DNA from: Pseudanabaenaceae cyanobacterium MP8IB2.15
Lineage (GTDB): Bacteria > Cyanobacteriota > Cyanobacteriia > Pseudanabaenales > Pseudanabaenaceae
Assembly (NCBI GenBank): GCA_030248825.1
Contig: JARCMB010000032.1
Span: 1-7,158 of the forward strand
Reading direction: 5' to 3'
Length of the DNA stretch: 7,158 nucleotides
Made by a program: the position numbers and the translations under genes. The first letter of the stretch is position 1. The number at the start of each line of letters is the position of its first letter. The notes beneath the pieces are model-generated. The model ran no database searches. It was not told the origin of the DNA and was given only the letters and a program-made list of their open reading frames with translations. This document shows positions 1-5,493 of this stretch, one piece after another.

Positions 1-27
1 AACGTTAATCAGTTTTCAGGACTTAAA

Positions 28-3000
28 GTGGTTACCCAAGTCATTCGACCAGATCGAGCTAATATCGACATTTCCAGTAATTCCGCGCAATACGAAGCCA
101 AAACGATCGAAATCGCCCGCAAGATCTTAGCGGCGGGGAAAGGCTCATTTTGGGATGGGCTGAAAGATCAGATGCGCTTAGATGACAAGCTGATGGCTTG
201 GTCGATGGGAAATGAAGGCTTGCGTGTCCAGTTATTTCGCTTGATTGATTGCTTACCTGCACTGACGAATAAGCCAGAAACAGCACGGCATATGCAGGAA
301 TATCTGGCTAGCGATGCCGTGGAAATCCCAGCCTTGCGATCGCTACTGAATTTTAGTACTGACAACCCCAATTCCCCTGCGGCAATCCTCGCAGCAAGCA
401 CCCTCCGCACCGCCGTTGCGACGCTGGCACGCCGTTACATCAGTGGCGAGAACTTACCTGAAGCGATTAAAAGTATAGAACGTCTGCGCAAAGACCGCTT
501 TGGGTTCACGATGGATTTGTTGGGCGAGGCAGTGATCAGCGAACCAGAGGCACAGTCATATTTGCAGCGATACCTCGACATGATGACGGAGCTATCGGCA
601 AAAGCGAAAACTTGGAATTCGATCGAACAGATCGATCGAGCTGATGGCAAAGATCTTCCTAGAGTTCAGGTTTCGGTCAAACTCAGTGCGTTTTATTCGC
701 AGTTCGATCCACTCGATCCTGTCACGACTGCAACCAAGGTGAGCGAACCTGCACGAGTTTTGCTGCGTCGAGCCCAAGAACTTGGATGTGCCGTCCATTT
801 TGATATGGAGCAGTATGCCTACAAAAACCTGACTTTAGAAATTCTCAAGCAAGTTTTAACTGAACCAGAATTTTGCGATCGAACTGATGTTGGGATCACT
901 TTGCAAGGCTATTTGCGCGACTCCGAGCAGGATCTGATTAGTTTGATCGAGTGGGCAAAACAGCGCGGTAATCCTGTCACCGTGAGGCTGGTCAAGGGCG
1001 CGTACTGGGATCAAGAAACGATTAAATCTTATCAACAGGGTTGGGATCAGCCCGTATTCTCGCAAAAAAGTTCGACTGATGCCAATTACGAGCGTTTGAT
1101 CGAACTTCTACTCCAAAATCACCAGTATCTCTATGCCGCGATCGGGAGCCATAACGTTCGATCTTTGGCTAAAGCAATCGCGATCGCTCAAACCCTAAAT
1201 ATTCCCCAACGCAACTTTGAATTGCAAGCTCTGTATGGCATGGGCGACAAGTTTGCCAAGGCGATCTCAGAAATGGGATATCGAGTGAGAATTTACTGTC
1301 CGTTTGGCGATTTGATTCCTGGGATGTCTTATCTGATCCGTCGCTTGCTCGAAAATACGGCGAATAGCTCCTTCCTGCGTATGAGTGTGAGTGAAGCTCG
1401 TCCTGAAGATGAACTCTTAGCTGCACCGATAATAGAGCAGACAGATGGCAAAAATAAACATATCCCATTTGATGGTTTCATTAATGCGCCTGACACTGAC
1501 TATGCCGAAGTCGATCGACGTAAACAGGCGACTGAGGCGATCGAATTTGTCGTCGATCGTTTAGGTCAAACCTATCTGCCTGTGATCGGTAATCAAAGCA
1601 TCCCAACCGCAAATTTTGTTGACTCGCTCAATCCTTCTAATTTCAGCCAAGTTGTGGGTAAAGTTGGTCTAGCCAGCATCGATCAAGCGAATGATGCCGT
1701 TGCCGTCGCCAAACAAGCCTTTGTTTCATGGCGTAAACAGTCCCCTAAACAACGTGGGGATATCCTGCGCCGCGCCGCCGATGCGATCGAAGAACGTCGT
1801 GCCGAATTATCTGCATGGATTGTGATGGAGGTGGGTAAACCTGTGCGGGAAGCCGATGCCGAGGTCTCGGAGGCAGTTGACTTCTGCCGCTACTACGCCA
1901 AAGAGATCGAGCGGGTGAGCCAGCCGATCCGTCGTAACGTGCCTGGTGAGGATAATACCTATATCTATCAGCCGCGTGGTGTTGTGGTCGTGATCTCTCC
2001 TTGGAACTTCCCATTGGCAATTGCGATGGGCATGAGTGTCGCCGCGATCGCCGCAGGTAATACCGTGATTCTCAAACCCGCCGAGCAGTCATCCGTAATT
2101 GGCGCGAAAATCGCCGAAGTGCTCCAAGCCGCGAATTTACCCGCAGGTGTGTTTAATTACTTGCCAGGTAAGGGTTCACAAGTGGGCGCGCATCTGGTCA
2201 ATCATGCCGATGTGCATCTAATCGCGTTCACAGGTTCCCAAGAAGTGGGATGTCGGATTTATGCTGATGCCGCGATTCTGCGACCTGGGCAAAAGCACAT
2301 GAAGCGGGTGATTGCCGAGATGGGTGGCAAAAATACGATCATCATTGATGAGAGCAGCGACCTCGATCAAGCCGTAGTTGGCGTGATGAATTCGGCATTT
2401 GGCTATGCAGGACAGAAATGTTCCGCTTGTTCCCGCGTCGTGGTGATGGCAAGTATTTATGATGTGTTTGTCGCCCGATTGGTTGAAGCGACTCGATCGA
2501 TCACGGTTGGTGAAGCTCATCATCCTGCTACCAAAGTTGGACCAGTGATTGATGGTAGTGCCCAAGCAAAAATTCTTGAATACATTGCCAAAGCGGATGA
2601 GTCGGGTAAAGTTGCGCTGGCAATGTCTGCCCCCGATCATGGTTTCTACGTTGGGCCGACGATTGTTGTAGATGTTGCACCAGATAGTGTTCTGTCTCAA
2701 GAAGAGATTTTTGGGCCTGTGCTTGCCGTGATTAAAGCCGAGAATTTTGAGCAGGCTTTGTCGATCGCCAATAACACTAACTACGCGCTCACGGGTGGGC
2801 TATTCTCTCGCACACCATCACACATCGATCGAGCTTACCAAGATTTTGAAGTAGGAAATCTCTACATCAATCGCGGAATCACTGGCGCATTGGTCGATCG
2901 ACATCCGTTTGGGGGATTCAAGCTCAGTGGTGTTGGTTCCAAAGCGGGTGGACAGGACTACATCCTCCAATTCCTCGAACCGCGTTCCATTACTGAAAAC

Positions 3001-3042
3001 ACTCAGCGTCAAGGTTTTGCCCCCTTGGACATGATCGAATAG
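28..3042 (+). CDS. putA: Bifunctional proline dehydrogenase / L-glutamate gamma-semialdehyde dehydrogenase (PutA)
   Basis: This enzyme oxidises proline to pyrroline-5-carboxylate with FAD, then oxidises glutamate semialdehyde to glutamate with NAD+. The proline dehydrogenase barrel spans about residues 150-450. It shows VSVKLSAF (K218), HFDMEQY (D259), TVRLVKGAYWD, GSHNVRSLA and the substrate-carboxylate motif YLIRRLLEN (R438, R439). The aldehyde dehydrogenase half spans about 525-985. It shows SPWNFP (657-662), FTGSQEVG, the general-base motif AEMGGKN (E764), the catalytic Cys in GQKCSA (C798) and EEIFGPV. At 1004 residues it matches the short PutA class. There is no N-terminal ribbon-helix-helix, so it should not repress its own gene as E. 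coli PutA does. The GTG start has AGGA six bases upstream. The frame stays open to the left edge of the window, so an earlier start cannot be excluded. The stop codon TAG overlaps a 22-bp palindrome. No active-site residue I checked is missing. Confidence 0.97.
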   Translation: MVTQVIRPDRANIDISSNSAQYEAKTIEIARKILAAGKGSFWDGLKDQMRLDDKLMAWSMGNEGLRVQLFRLIDCLPALTNKPETARHMQEYLASDAVEIPALRSLLNFSTDNPNSPAAILAASTLRTAVATLARRYISGENLPEAIKSIERLRKDRFGFTMDLLGEAVISEPEAQSYLQRYLDMMTELSAKAKTWNSIEQIDRADGKDLPRVQVSVKLSAFYSQFDPLDPVTTATKVSEPARVLLRRAQELGCAVHFDMEQYAYKNLTLEILKQVLTEPEFCDRTDVGITLQGYLRDSEQDLISLIEWAKQRGNPVTVRLVKGAYWDQETIKSYQQGWDQPVFSQKSSTDANYERLIELLLQNHQYLYAAIGSHNVRSLAKAIAIAQTLNIPQRNFELQALYGMGDKFAKAISEMGYRVRIYCPFGDLIPGMSYLIRRLLENTANSSFLRMSVSEARPEDELLAAPIIEQTDGKNKHIPFDGFINAPDTDYAEVDRRKQATEAIEFVVDRLGQTYLPVIGNQSIPTANFVDSLNPSNFSQVVGKVGLASIDQANDAVAVAKQAFVSWRKQSPKQRGDILRRAADAIEERRAELSAWIVMEVGKPVREADAEVSEAVDFCRYYAKEIERVSQPIRRNVPGEDNTYIYQPRGVVVVISPWNFPLAIAMGMSVAAIAAGNTVILKPAEQSSVIGAKIAEVLQAANLPAGVFNYLPGKGSQVGAHLVNHADVHLIAFTGSQEVGCRIYADAAILRPGQKHMKRVIAEMGGKNTIIIDESSDLDQAVVGVMNSAFGYAGQKCSACSRVVVMASIYDVFVARLVEATRSITVGEAHHPATKVGPVIDGSAQAKILEYIAKADESGKVALAMSAPDHGFYVGPTIVVDVAPDSVLSQEEIFGPVLAVIKAENFEQALSIANNTNYALTGGLFSRTPSHIDRAYQDFEVGNLYINRGITGALVDRHPFGGFKLSGVGSKAGGQDYILQFLEPRSITENTQRQGFAPLDMIE
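336..343. repeat. HIP1 octamer (cyanobacterial highly iterated palindrome)
   Basis: GCGATCGC lies inside putA. Further exact copies are at 1180-1187 and 2044-2051 (putA) and 4845-4852 (MCE gene). Overrepresentation of this octamer is characteristic of many cyanobacterial genomes, so it serves here as a taxonomic marker rather than a local functional site. Confidence 0.85.
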
Positions 3043-3062
3043 ATCTAGCGGCCGCTAGATCT
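3041..3062. repeat. Perfect 22-bp palindrome overlapping the putA stop codon
   Basis: The half-site AGATCTAGCGG is followed directly by its exact reverse complement. The first two bases are the last two of the putA TAG. It contains the NotI-type octamer GCGGCCGC at its centre and AGATCT at both ends. As RNA it could fold into a 9-bp GC-rich stem with a 4-nt loop that might slow or end transcription, but no T-tract follows, so it is not a classical intrinsic terminator. Alternatives are a dimeric protein-binding site, a mobile-element end, or an artificial linker. Confidence 0.8.
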
Positions 3063-3063
3063 C

Positions 3064-3254
3064 ACATTCCGCTCGTAATAGAAGTGTAAAATAATTAAAA
3101 TTTAAAACAGCAATTTAGTAATGGTTTCAAGGATTTATCTGAAAATACAGTATTCTCAACAAGCTGACTTTATTGAGAACAGCTTGAATTAAGATCGCTG
3201 AGATCCTCATTGCCTTGTTGTAATTATTTCCGATCTCTTTTACGGGCGGAATGT
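3064..3254. mobile_element. MITE-like segment, 191 bp, bounded by 19-bp inverted repeats
   Basis: The left end 3064-3082 (ACATTCCGCTCGTAATAGA) matches the reverse complement of 3236-3254 at 17 of 19 positions. The interior is AT-rich, has no credible ORF, and contrasts with the neighbouring genes. Terminal inverted repeats around a short non-coding core are the hallmark of miniature inverted-repeat elements, which are known in cyanobacteria. I find no target-site duplication: the left flank ends in GATCTC and the right flank begins CGGTTAG. The element may therefore be old, or the repeat may instead form the base of a long RNA or DNA hairpin. No family is assigned. Confidence 0.5.
3153..3186. 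repeat. Two interleaved 7-bp inverted repeats (A-B-A'-B' order)
   Basis: TTCTCAA (3153-3159) pairs with TTGAGAA (3173-3179), and CAAGCTG (3160-3166) pairs with CAGCTTG (3180-3186). The arms interlock, so the two stems are either mutually exclusive or form a pseudoknot-like fold around the 6-nt spacer ACTTTA. The absence of connecting nucleotides between A and B and between A' and B' makes a classical H-type pseudoknot sterically difficult. It sits in the middle of the MITE-like segment. Confidence 0.5.
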
Positions 3255-3296
3255 CGGTTAGAAACCCCATCCTCGCGTAGCAGGTTGGGGTAGTTC
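3253..3296 (+). mobile_element. Hairpin resembling the right end of an IS200/IS605 (TnpB) element, remnant
   Basis: CCCCATCCT (3265-3273) pairs with AGGTTGGGG (3282-3290) around the loop CGCGTAGC, with a single T-T mismatch. From memory, the context GTTAGAAACCCC-hairpin-GGGGTAGTTCA matches the sequence that follows tnpB at the right end of many cyanobacterial IS200/IS605-type elements. There it is the transposition hairpin and the 3' part of the omega RNA. No tnpB or tnpA reading frame remains upstream. If the reading is right, this is a solo right end left after deletion of the element body. The hairpin is certain; the family assignment is recognition without a search. Confidence 0.5.
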
Positions 3297-3446
3297 ATGA
3301 TTGGTTCTCCTGCTTCTCATCCTAAACCTCGTGGAAAGTGTCCTGGTTGGCCTTTGGGGAAACTTAGAAGCAAACGTCCTTACTGTCCAACGGTCAAAAA
3401 AGGTTTTTCTAAGAGAAAGAAAGTGCCTGAAGACATCGCCTCGTAG
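3297..3446 (+). pseudogene. 49-codon ORF resembling the C-terminal tail of a cyanobacterial transposase
   Basis: The ATG at 3297 opens a 49-residue frame ending in TAG at 3444-3446. The product is basic and rich in Lys, Arg and Pro. It contains PKPRGKCPGWPLGK and then RPYCPTVKKGFSKRKK. Pro-Arg-Gly-Lys-Ser/Cys-Pro-Gly followed by Tyr-Pro-x-Val-Lys-Lys is, from memory, typical of the extreme C-terminus of DDE-type transposases common in cyanobacteria. No catalytic domain is present. An in-frame TAG lies just upstream (3291-3293), right after the IS-like hairpin, and there is no good ribosome-binding site. I read it as the 3' scrap of a transposase gene cut off by another insertion or a deletion. 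A small functional two-cysteine basic protein is the less likely alternative. Confidence 0.45.
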
Positions 3447-3572
3447 ATGATTTTTCAGATTTACGAGCTATCCCGTCAGTTTTTAACTAGTGGGAGGTTT
3501 GCTGCTAGAGGTACTTGTTAGTCTAAACTCCAGCACTTAGGATCTAGCAAAGAAATTACCTAAGTATAAATC

Positions 3573-3603
3573 CCTAAAGCCCCCAGAATTGTGGGCATTT
3601 GGG
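3573..3603. repeat. REP-like hairpin (CCTAAAGCCC / GGGC-A-TTTGGG)
   Basis: The ten bases 3573-3582 pair with 3593-3603, allowing one bulged A (3597) and one G-T pair, around a 10-nt loop containing CAGAATTG. Many cyanobacterial intergenic regions carry related C-rich/G-rich palindromes centred on CCCCAGAATTGGGG, so this is plausibly a decayed copy of such a repeat. No T-tract follows on the plus strand. Confidence 0.45.
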
Positions 3604-3604
3604 T

Positions 3605-3624
3605 AGATTCTTTGAAGGGAATCT
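3605..3624. repeat. Short hairpin AGATTC-8-GAATCT
   Basis: This is a perfect 6-bp stem with an 8-nt loop, starting two bases after the preceding hairpin. It has no adjacent T-run, so it is not called a terminator. It is probably part of the same repeat debris. Confidence 0.35.
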
Positions 3625-3662
3625 CCTTAATCCCCCATACTCAATAATCCTAATGTATACTT

Positions 3663-3690
3663 ATGTTAAGCGGTTGACGCTAATTAACAT
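3663..3690. promoter_or_regulatory. Inverted repeat around the -35 box, candidate operator
   Basis: ATGTTA (3663-3668) pairs with TAACAT (3685-3690), and AGCG (3669-3672) pairs with CGCT (3678-3681). The 5-nt centre is GTTGA, and three bases (3682-3684) bulge on one side. The -35 hexamer is inside the repeat, so a dimeric regulator bound here would compete with RNA polymerase. No known regulator motif is recognised. Confidence 0.4.
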
Positions 3691-3701
3691 CGATCTATAC
3701 A
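3674..3701 (+). promoter_or_regulatory. Sigma70-type promoter of the STAS gene
   Basis: A -35 box TTGACG (3674-3679) and a -10 box TATACA (3696-3701) are separated by 16 bp. Transcription would start near 3708, giving a leader of about 40 nt before the ATG at 3747. The -35 box lies inside the inverted repeat 3663-3690. Confidence 0.65.
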
Positions 3702-3746
3702 GTCCAGACTCAAATTTAATAATATTTACTTATAAGTAGGAAGATC

Positions 3747-4100
3747 ATGAATTCAGGGATTGTCATTGTAGAACTCGCAGGGCGTATAGATAGCAGCACA
3801 ATTAAATTATTGAGAGAGCAGTTAGAAGCGATCGTTTCCTTCAATAACCATAGTATCAAAACTTTGATTTTGGATATGCAGGCCGTTGAATTTATTGATA
3901 GCAATGGATTAGGGTTTTTGATATCAACCCTAAAACTATCTAGAGGAATGAAATTCGACTTTATAATTCGTTCCATTGACAACGATCAAGTCAAAGACTT
4001 CTTTGTTCTGACTCAAACATTTAAACTTTTCAACATCGAGCAGTTTCAACCTCAATCGACCCCAGAAATCCCCTTGATTTCTCTGTCGCCAATAGCCTAA
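3747..4100 (+). CDS. STAS-domain protein, anti-sigma factor antagonist family (SpoIIAA/RsbV-like)
   Basis: At 117 residues this is one stand-alone STAS domain. The hallmark loop is FIDSNGLGFL (49-58). Asp51-Ser52 aligns with Asp57-Ser58 of B. subtilis SpoIIAA, where the Ser is phosphorylated by the cognate anti-sigma kinase. The usual second Ser is Asn here. The N-terminal strand VIVELAGRIDSST also fits the family. Such proteins act in the cytoplasm in partner-switching: unphosphorylated, they bind a kinase and free its target; phosphorylated, they let go. About 18 C-terminal residues, rich in Pro and Ser, lie beyond the domain. The ATG has AGGA (3738-3741) five bases upstream. The gene is monocistronic, with its own promoter and terminator. 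No kinase or PP2C phosphatase gene is adjacent, so the partner and output are unknown. Confidence 0.9.
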   Translation: MNSGIVIVELAGRIDSSTIKLLREQLEAIVSFNNHSIKTLILDMQAVEFIDSNGLGFLISTLKLSRGMKFDFIIRSIDNDQVKDFFVLTQTFKLFNIEQFQPQSTPEIPLISLSPIA

Positions 4101-4122
4101 GAGATTGCTGTTGTTTCGATCG

Positions 4123-4148
4123 AATGATTTGGCTTTTAATCATTTTTT
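4123..4148 (+). terminator. Intrinsic terminator after the STAS gene
   Basis: AATGATT (4123-4129) pairs perfectly with AATCATT (4138-4144) around an 8-nt loop, and a run of six T (4143-4148) follows. The stem is AT-rich and so modest in strength. It lies 22 bases after the stop, in the convergent gap facing the MCE gene. Confidence 0.65.
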
Positions 4149-4150
4149 CG

Positions 4151-4195
4151 GATCGAGTCACAACTCCTGAAATCCGATAAGGAAGCTACTCGATC
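4151..4195. repeat. Inverted repeat GATCGAGT / ACTCGATC in the convergent gap
   Basis: The 8-bp arms at 4151-4158 and 4188-4195 are separated by 29 bp and lie 16-60 bases beyond the stop of the minus-strand MCE gene. They could contribute to a transcript 3' end for that operon, but no T-tract follows on the minus strand. The arms are built on CGATCG-like sequence abundant in this genome, so chance is possible. Confidence 0.3.
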
Positions 4196-4210
4196 GGTCA
4201 TGGGAGCGAC

Positions 4211-5491
4211 TTAGCGATCTGTTTCGGATACTGGTCGATCTGGTAGATTTTTGAACTTATTGAGTCGATCGAAGTTGAGGTTAGATGATGAATTAAATAA
4301 ATCAGTCGATTGCTTCAACAGAGATTTAGTTTTGGCAAGAATCGAACTGGCAGAATTATCGATCGACGTAGATGAATTTGCTGGAATACTGGTAGGAGCT
4401 ACGCCAGGAATAGCCGCCCGAAACTCTAAACCTGAATTGGAAGAAACCAGACCACTAAGACCGTTGACCAAATTGCGAAGATTGGTGCGGAACTTGGGAT
4501 CGCCTGTGAGATCGTCAAGATCGGCAGTGATTTTTTGGGTGTTGGCAAAAGTGGCACGAGCCGAGTCCAGCATTTCGCGCAAAGCCCCAATTGTGGCGGG
4601 ATTATTCACCTCAGTCGAGAGCAATCTCAAGTTTTCGGAAGCTGTCGCCGCGTTGTCTGAGAGCTTTTGCAGGTTAGCAACAAACTTACCGTTATCTAGC
4701 AGAGGCTTTGTGCCTTCGAGCAACGATCGAGCTTCTTTGGCAGCCCCACTGATACTGTCGAGTGTTGAAGCAAGTTTTTCGCGGTTAGAGACAAACAGGT
4801 CATCGGCGGTGTTGGCGGCTTTGCTAAGGTCACTAGCAGCCTGAGCGATCGCATTAGCAGTATTACCAAATTGTTCGATCGGCGCACTCACCTTTCCCAC
4901 GACATCGTTGGCAGAATCTGACAGTTTTTTGAAGCTACCTAGGGCTTCGTTCGCAGTTATGAGCGTCGTATTCAGGTTAGAAATCATCTGATCGTCGTTG
5001 ATTTTCCGAAATGCCATCGACGACTCGCGCATCAGTTGGGTGAGACTAACTCCAGTCGTGCCATCGATCGTATTCCCCTGACAAACGATCAGCTTAGTAT
5101 TGCAATTTGCGGCGATCGGATCGATATTGGGGGTCGAGGCTGGGAGGATAGATTGAGGGCGGATATCGATCGTGGTCGTGCTGATAAATCCTGTTTGATT
5201 TGTCTCTACAGCAGACTGACGGGGAATTGCTAGTTTGGCATTATCGATCGACACCGTGACATTAACATTACCGCTTTCGGCTTGCAAACTCAGGACTCTT
5301 CCCACCTGCACGCCGCGATAGCGCACGATCGACCCGACATCAACCCCACTGGCATCGCCAAACTTGATCTTAAAGGTGAAAACATCACCCGTCCGCAATC
5401 CCCGCAACCACACGAAGATGCCACCGCACATTACCACCCCTACTAGGATTAATAAACCCAACGCACCTTCTCGTAACGGTTTCGACTGCAT
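4211..5491 (-). CDS. MlaD/TGD2/Ycf22-like MCE-domain protein, lipid transport
   Basis: This is the membrane-anchored, lipid-binding subunit of an MCE-type ABC transporter, related to E. coli MlaD, chloroplast TGD2 and algal Ycf22. A short positive N-terminus (KPLR) precedes one membrane helix (about 11-29), so the rest should lie in the periplasm. The single MCE domain spans about 38-115 and carries GVDVGSIVRYRGVQVGRV (49-66). Cys130 and Cys137 follow in NCNTKLIVC and could form a disulphide. Residues about 165-350 are Ala/Ser/Asn/Leu-rich, amphipathic and predicted helical, with recurring L-S-D/A-N units, as expected for a tail that oligomerises into a tube or spans the periplasm. A Ser-rich disordered-looking tail ends the 426 residues, much longer than MlaD (about 180). 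The start ATG follows a perfect AAGGAGGT (5498-5505) lying within the upstream ATPase gene, two bases after that gene's stop, so translation is probably coupled. Confidence 0.92.
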   Translation of the reverse strand: MQSKPLREGALGLLILVGVVMCGGIFVWLRGLRTGDVFTFKIKFGDASGVDVGSIVRYRGVQVGRVLSLQAESGNVNVTVSIDNAKLAIPRQSAVETNQTGFISTTTIDIRPQSILPASTPNIDPIAANCNTKLIVCQGNTIDGTTGVSLTQLMRESSMAFRKINDDQMISNLNTTLITANEALGSFKKLSDSANDVVGKVSAPIEQFGNTANAIAQAASDLSKAANTADDLFVSNREKLASTLDSISGAAKEARSLLEGTKPLLDNGKFVANLQKLSDNAATASENLRLLSTEVNNPATIGALREMLDSARATFANTQKITADLDDLTGDPKFRTNLRNLVNGLSGLVSSNSGLEFRAAIPGVAPTSIPANSSTSIDNSASSILAKTKSLLKQSTDLFNSSSNLNFDRLNKFKNLPDRPVSETDR

Positions 5492-5493
5492 AG

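Larger units (their letters stand above)
3447..3662. other. Non-coding stretch with several inverted repeats, probable mobile-element debris
   Basis: No credible gene lies here on either strand. ACTTAGG (3535-3541) is repeated inverted as CCTAAGT (3559-3565) with a 17-nt spacer. GCTAGA near 3504 has its complement TCTAGC near 3543, overlapping the first pair. Two further tandem hairpins follow at 3573-3603 and 3605-3624. This density of short inverted repeats just after a transposase-like tail suggests the remains of an insertion-sequence end, though no boundaries can be drawn. Confidence 0.4.

Noticed and set aside
1169..1468. 99-codon minus-strand frame
   Set aside because: It is opposite the conserved proline dehydrogenase active-site region, and no plausible ribosome-binding site or domain is seen.
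2218..2700. 160-codon open frame on the minus strand
   Set aside because: It lies wholly inside the well-supported aldehyde dehydrogenase half of putA, has no recognisable domain and is rich in His/Asn/Arg as expected of an antisense shadow.
3041..3062. Classical intrinsic terminator for putA
   Set aside because: The palindrome is strong but no T-run follows, so I list it as a palindrome with possible termination activity only.
3656..3661. Second -10-like box TATACT upstream of the STAS promoter
   Set aside because: No acceptable -35 lies 15-19 bp upstream (the region is C-rich) and the TG is not in the extended -10 position.
3064..3746. CRISPR array, tRNA or rRNA gene in the long intergenic region
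   Set aside because: There is no regularly spaced direct repeat, no cloverleaf with a T-arm or anticodon arm, and no rRNA-like conserved block.
4251..4844. 197-codon open frame on the plus strand
   Set aside because: It is antisense to the helical tail of the MCE gene. Its length follows from the Ala/Ser/Leu-biased codons of the real gene, and it has no family resemblance.
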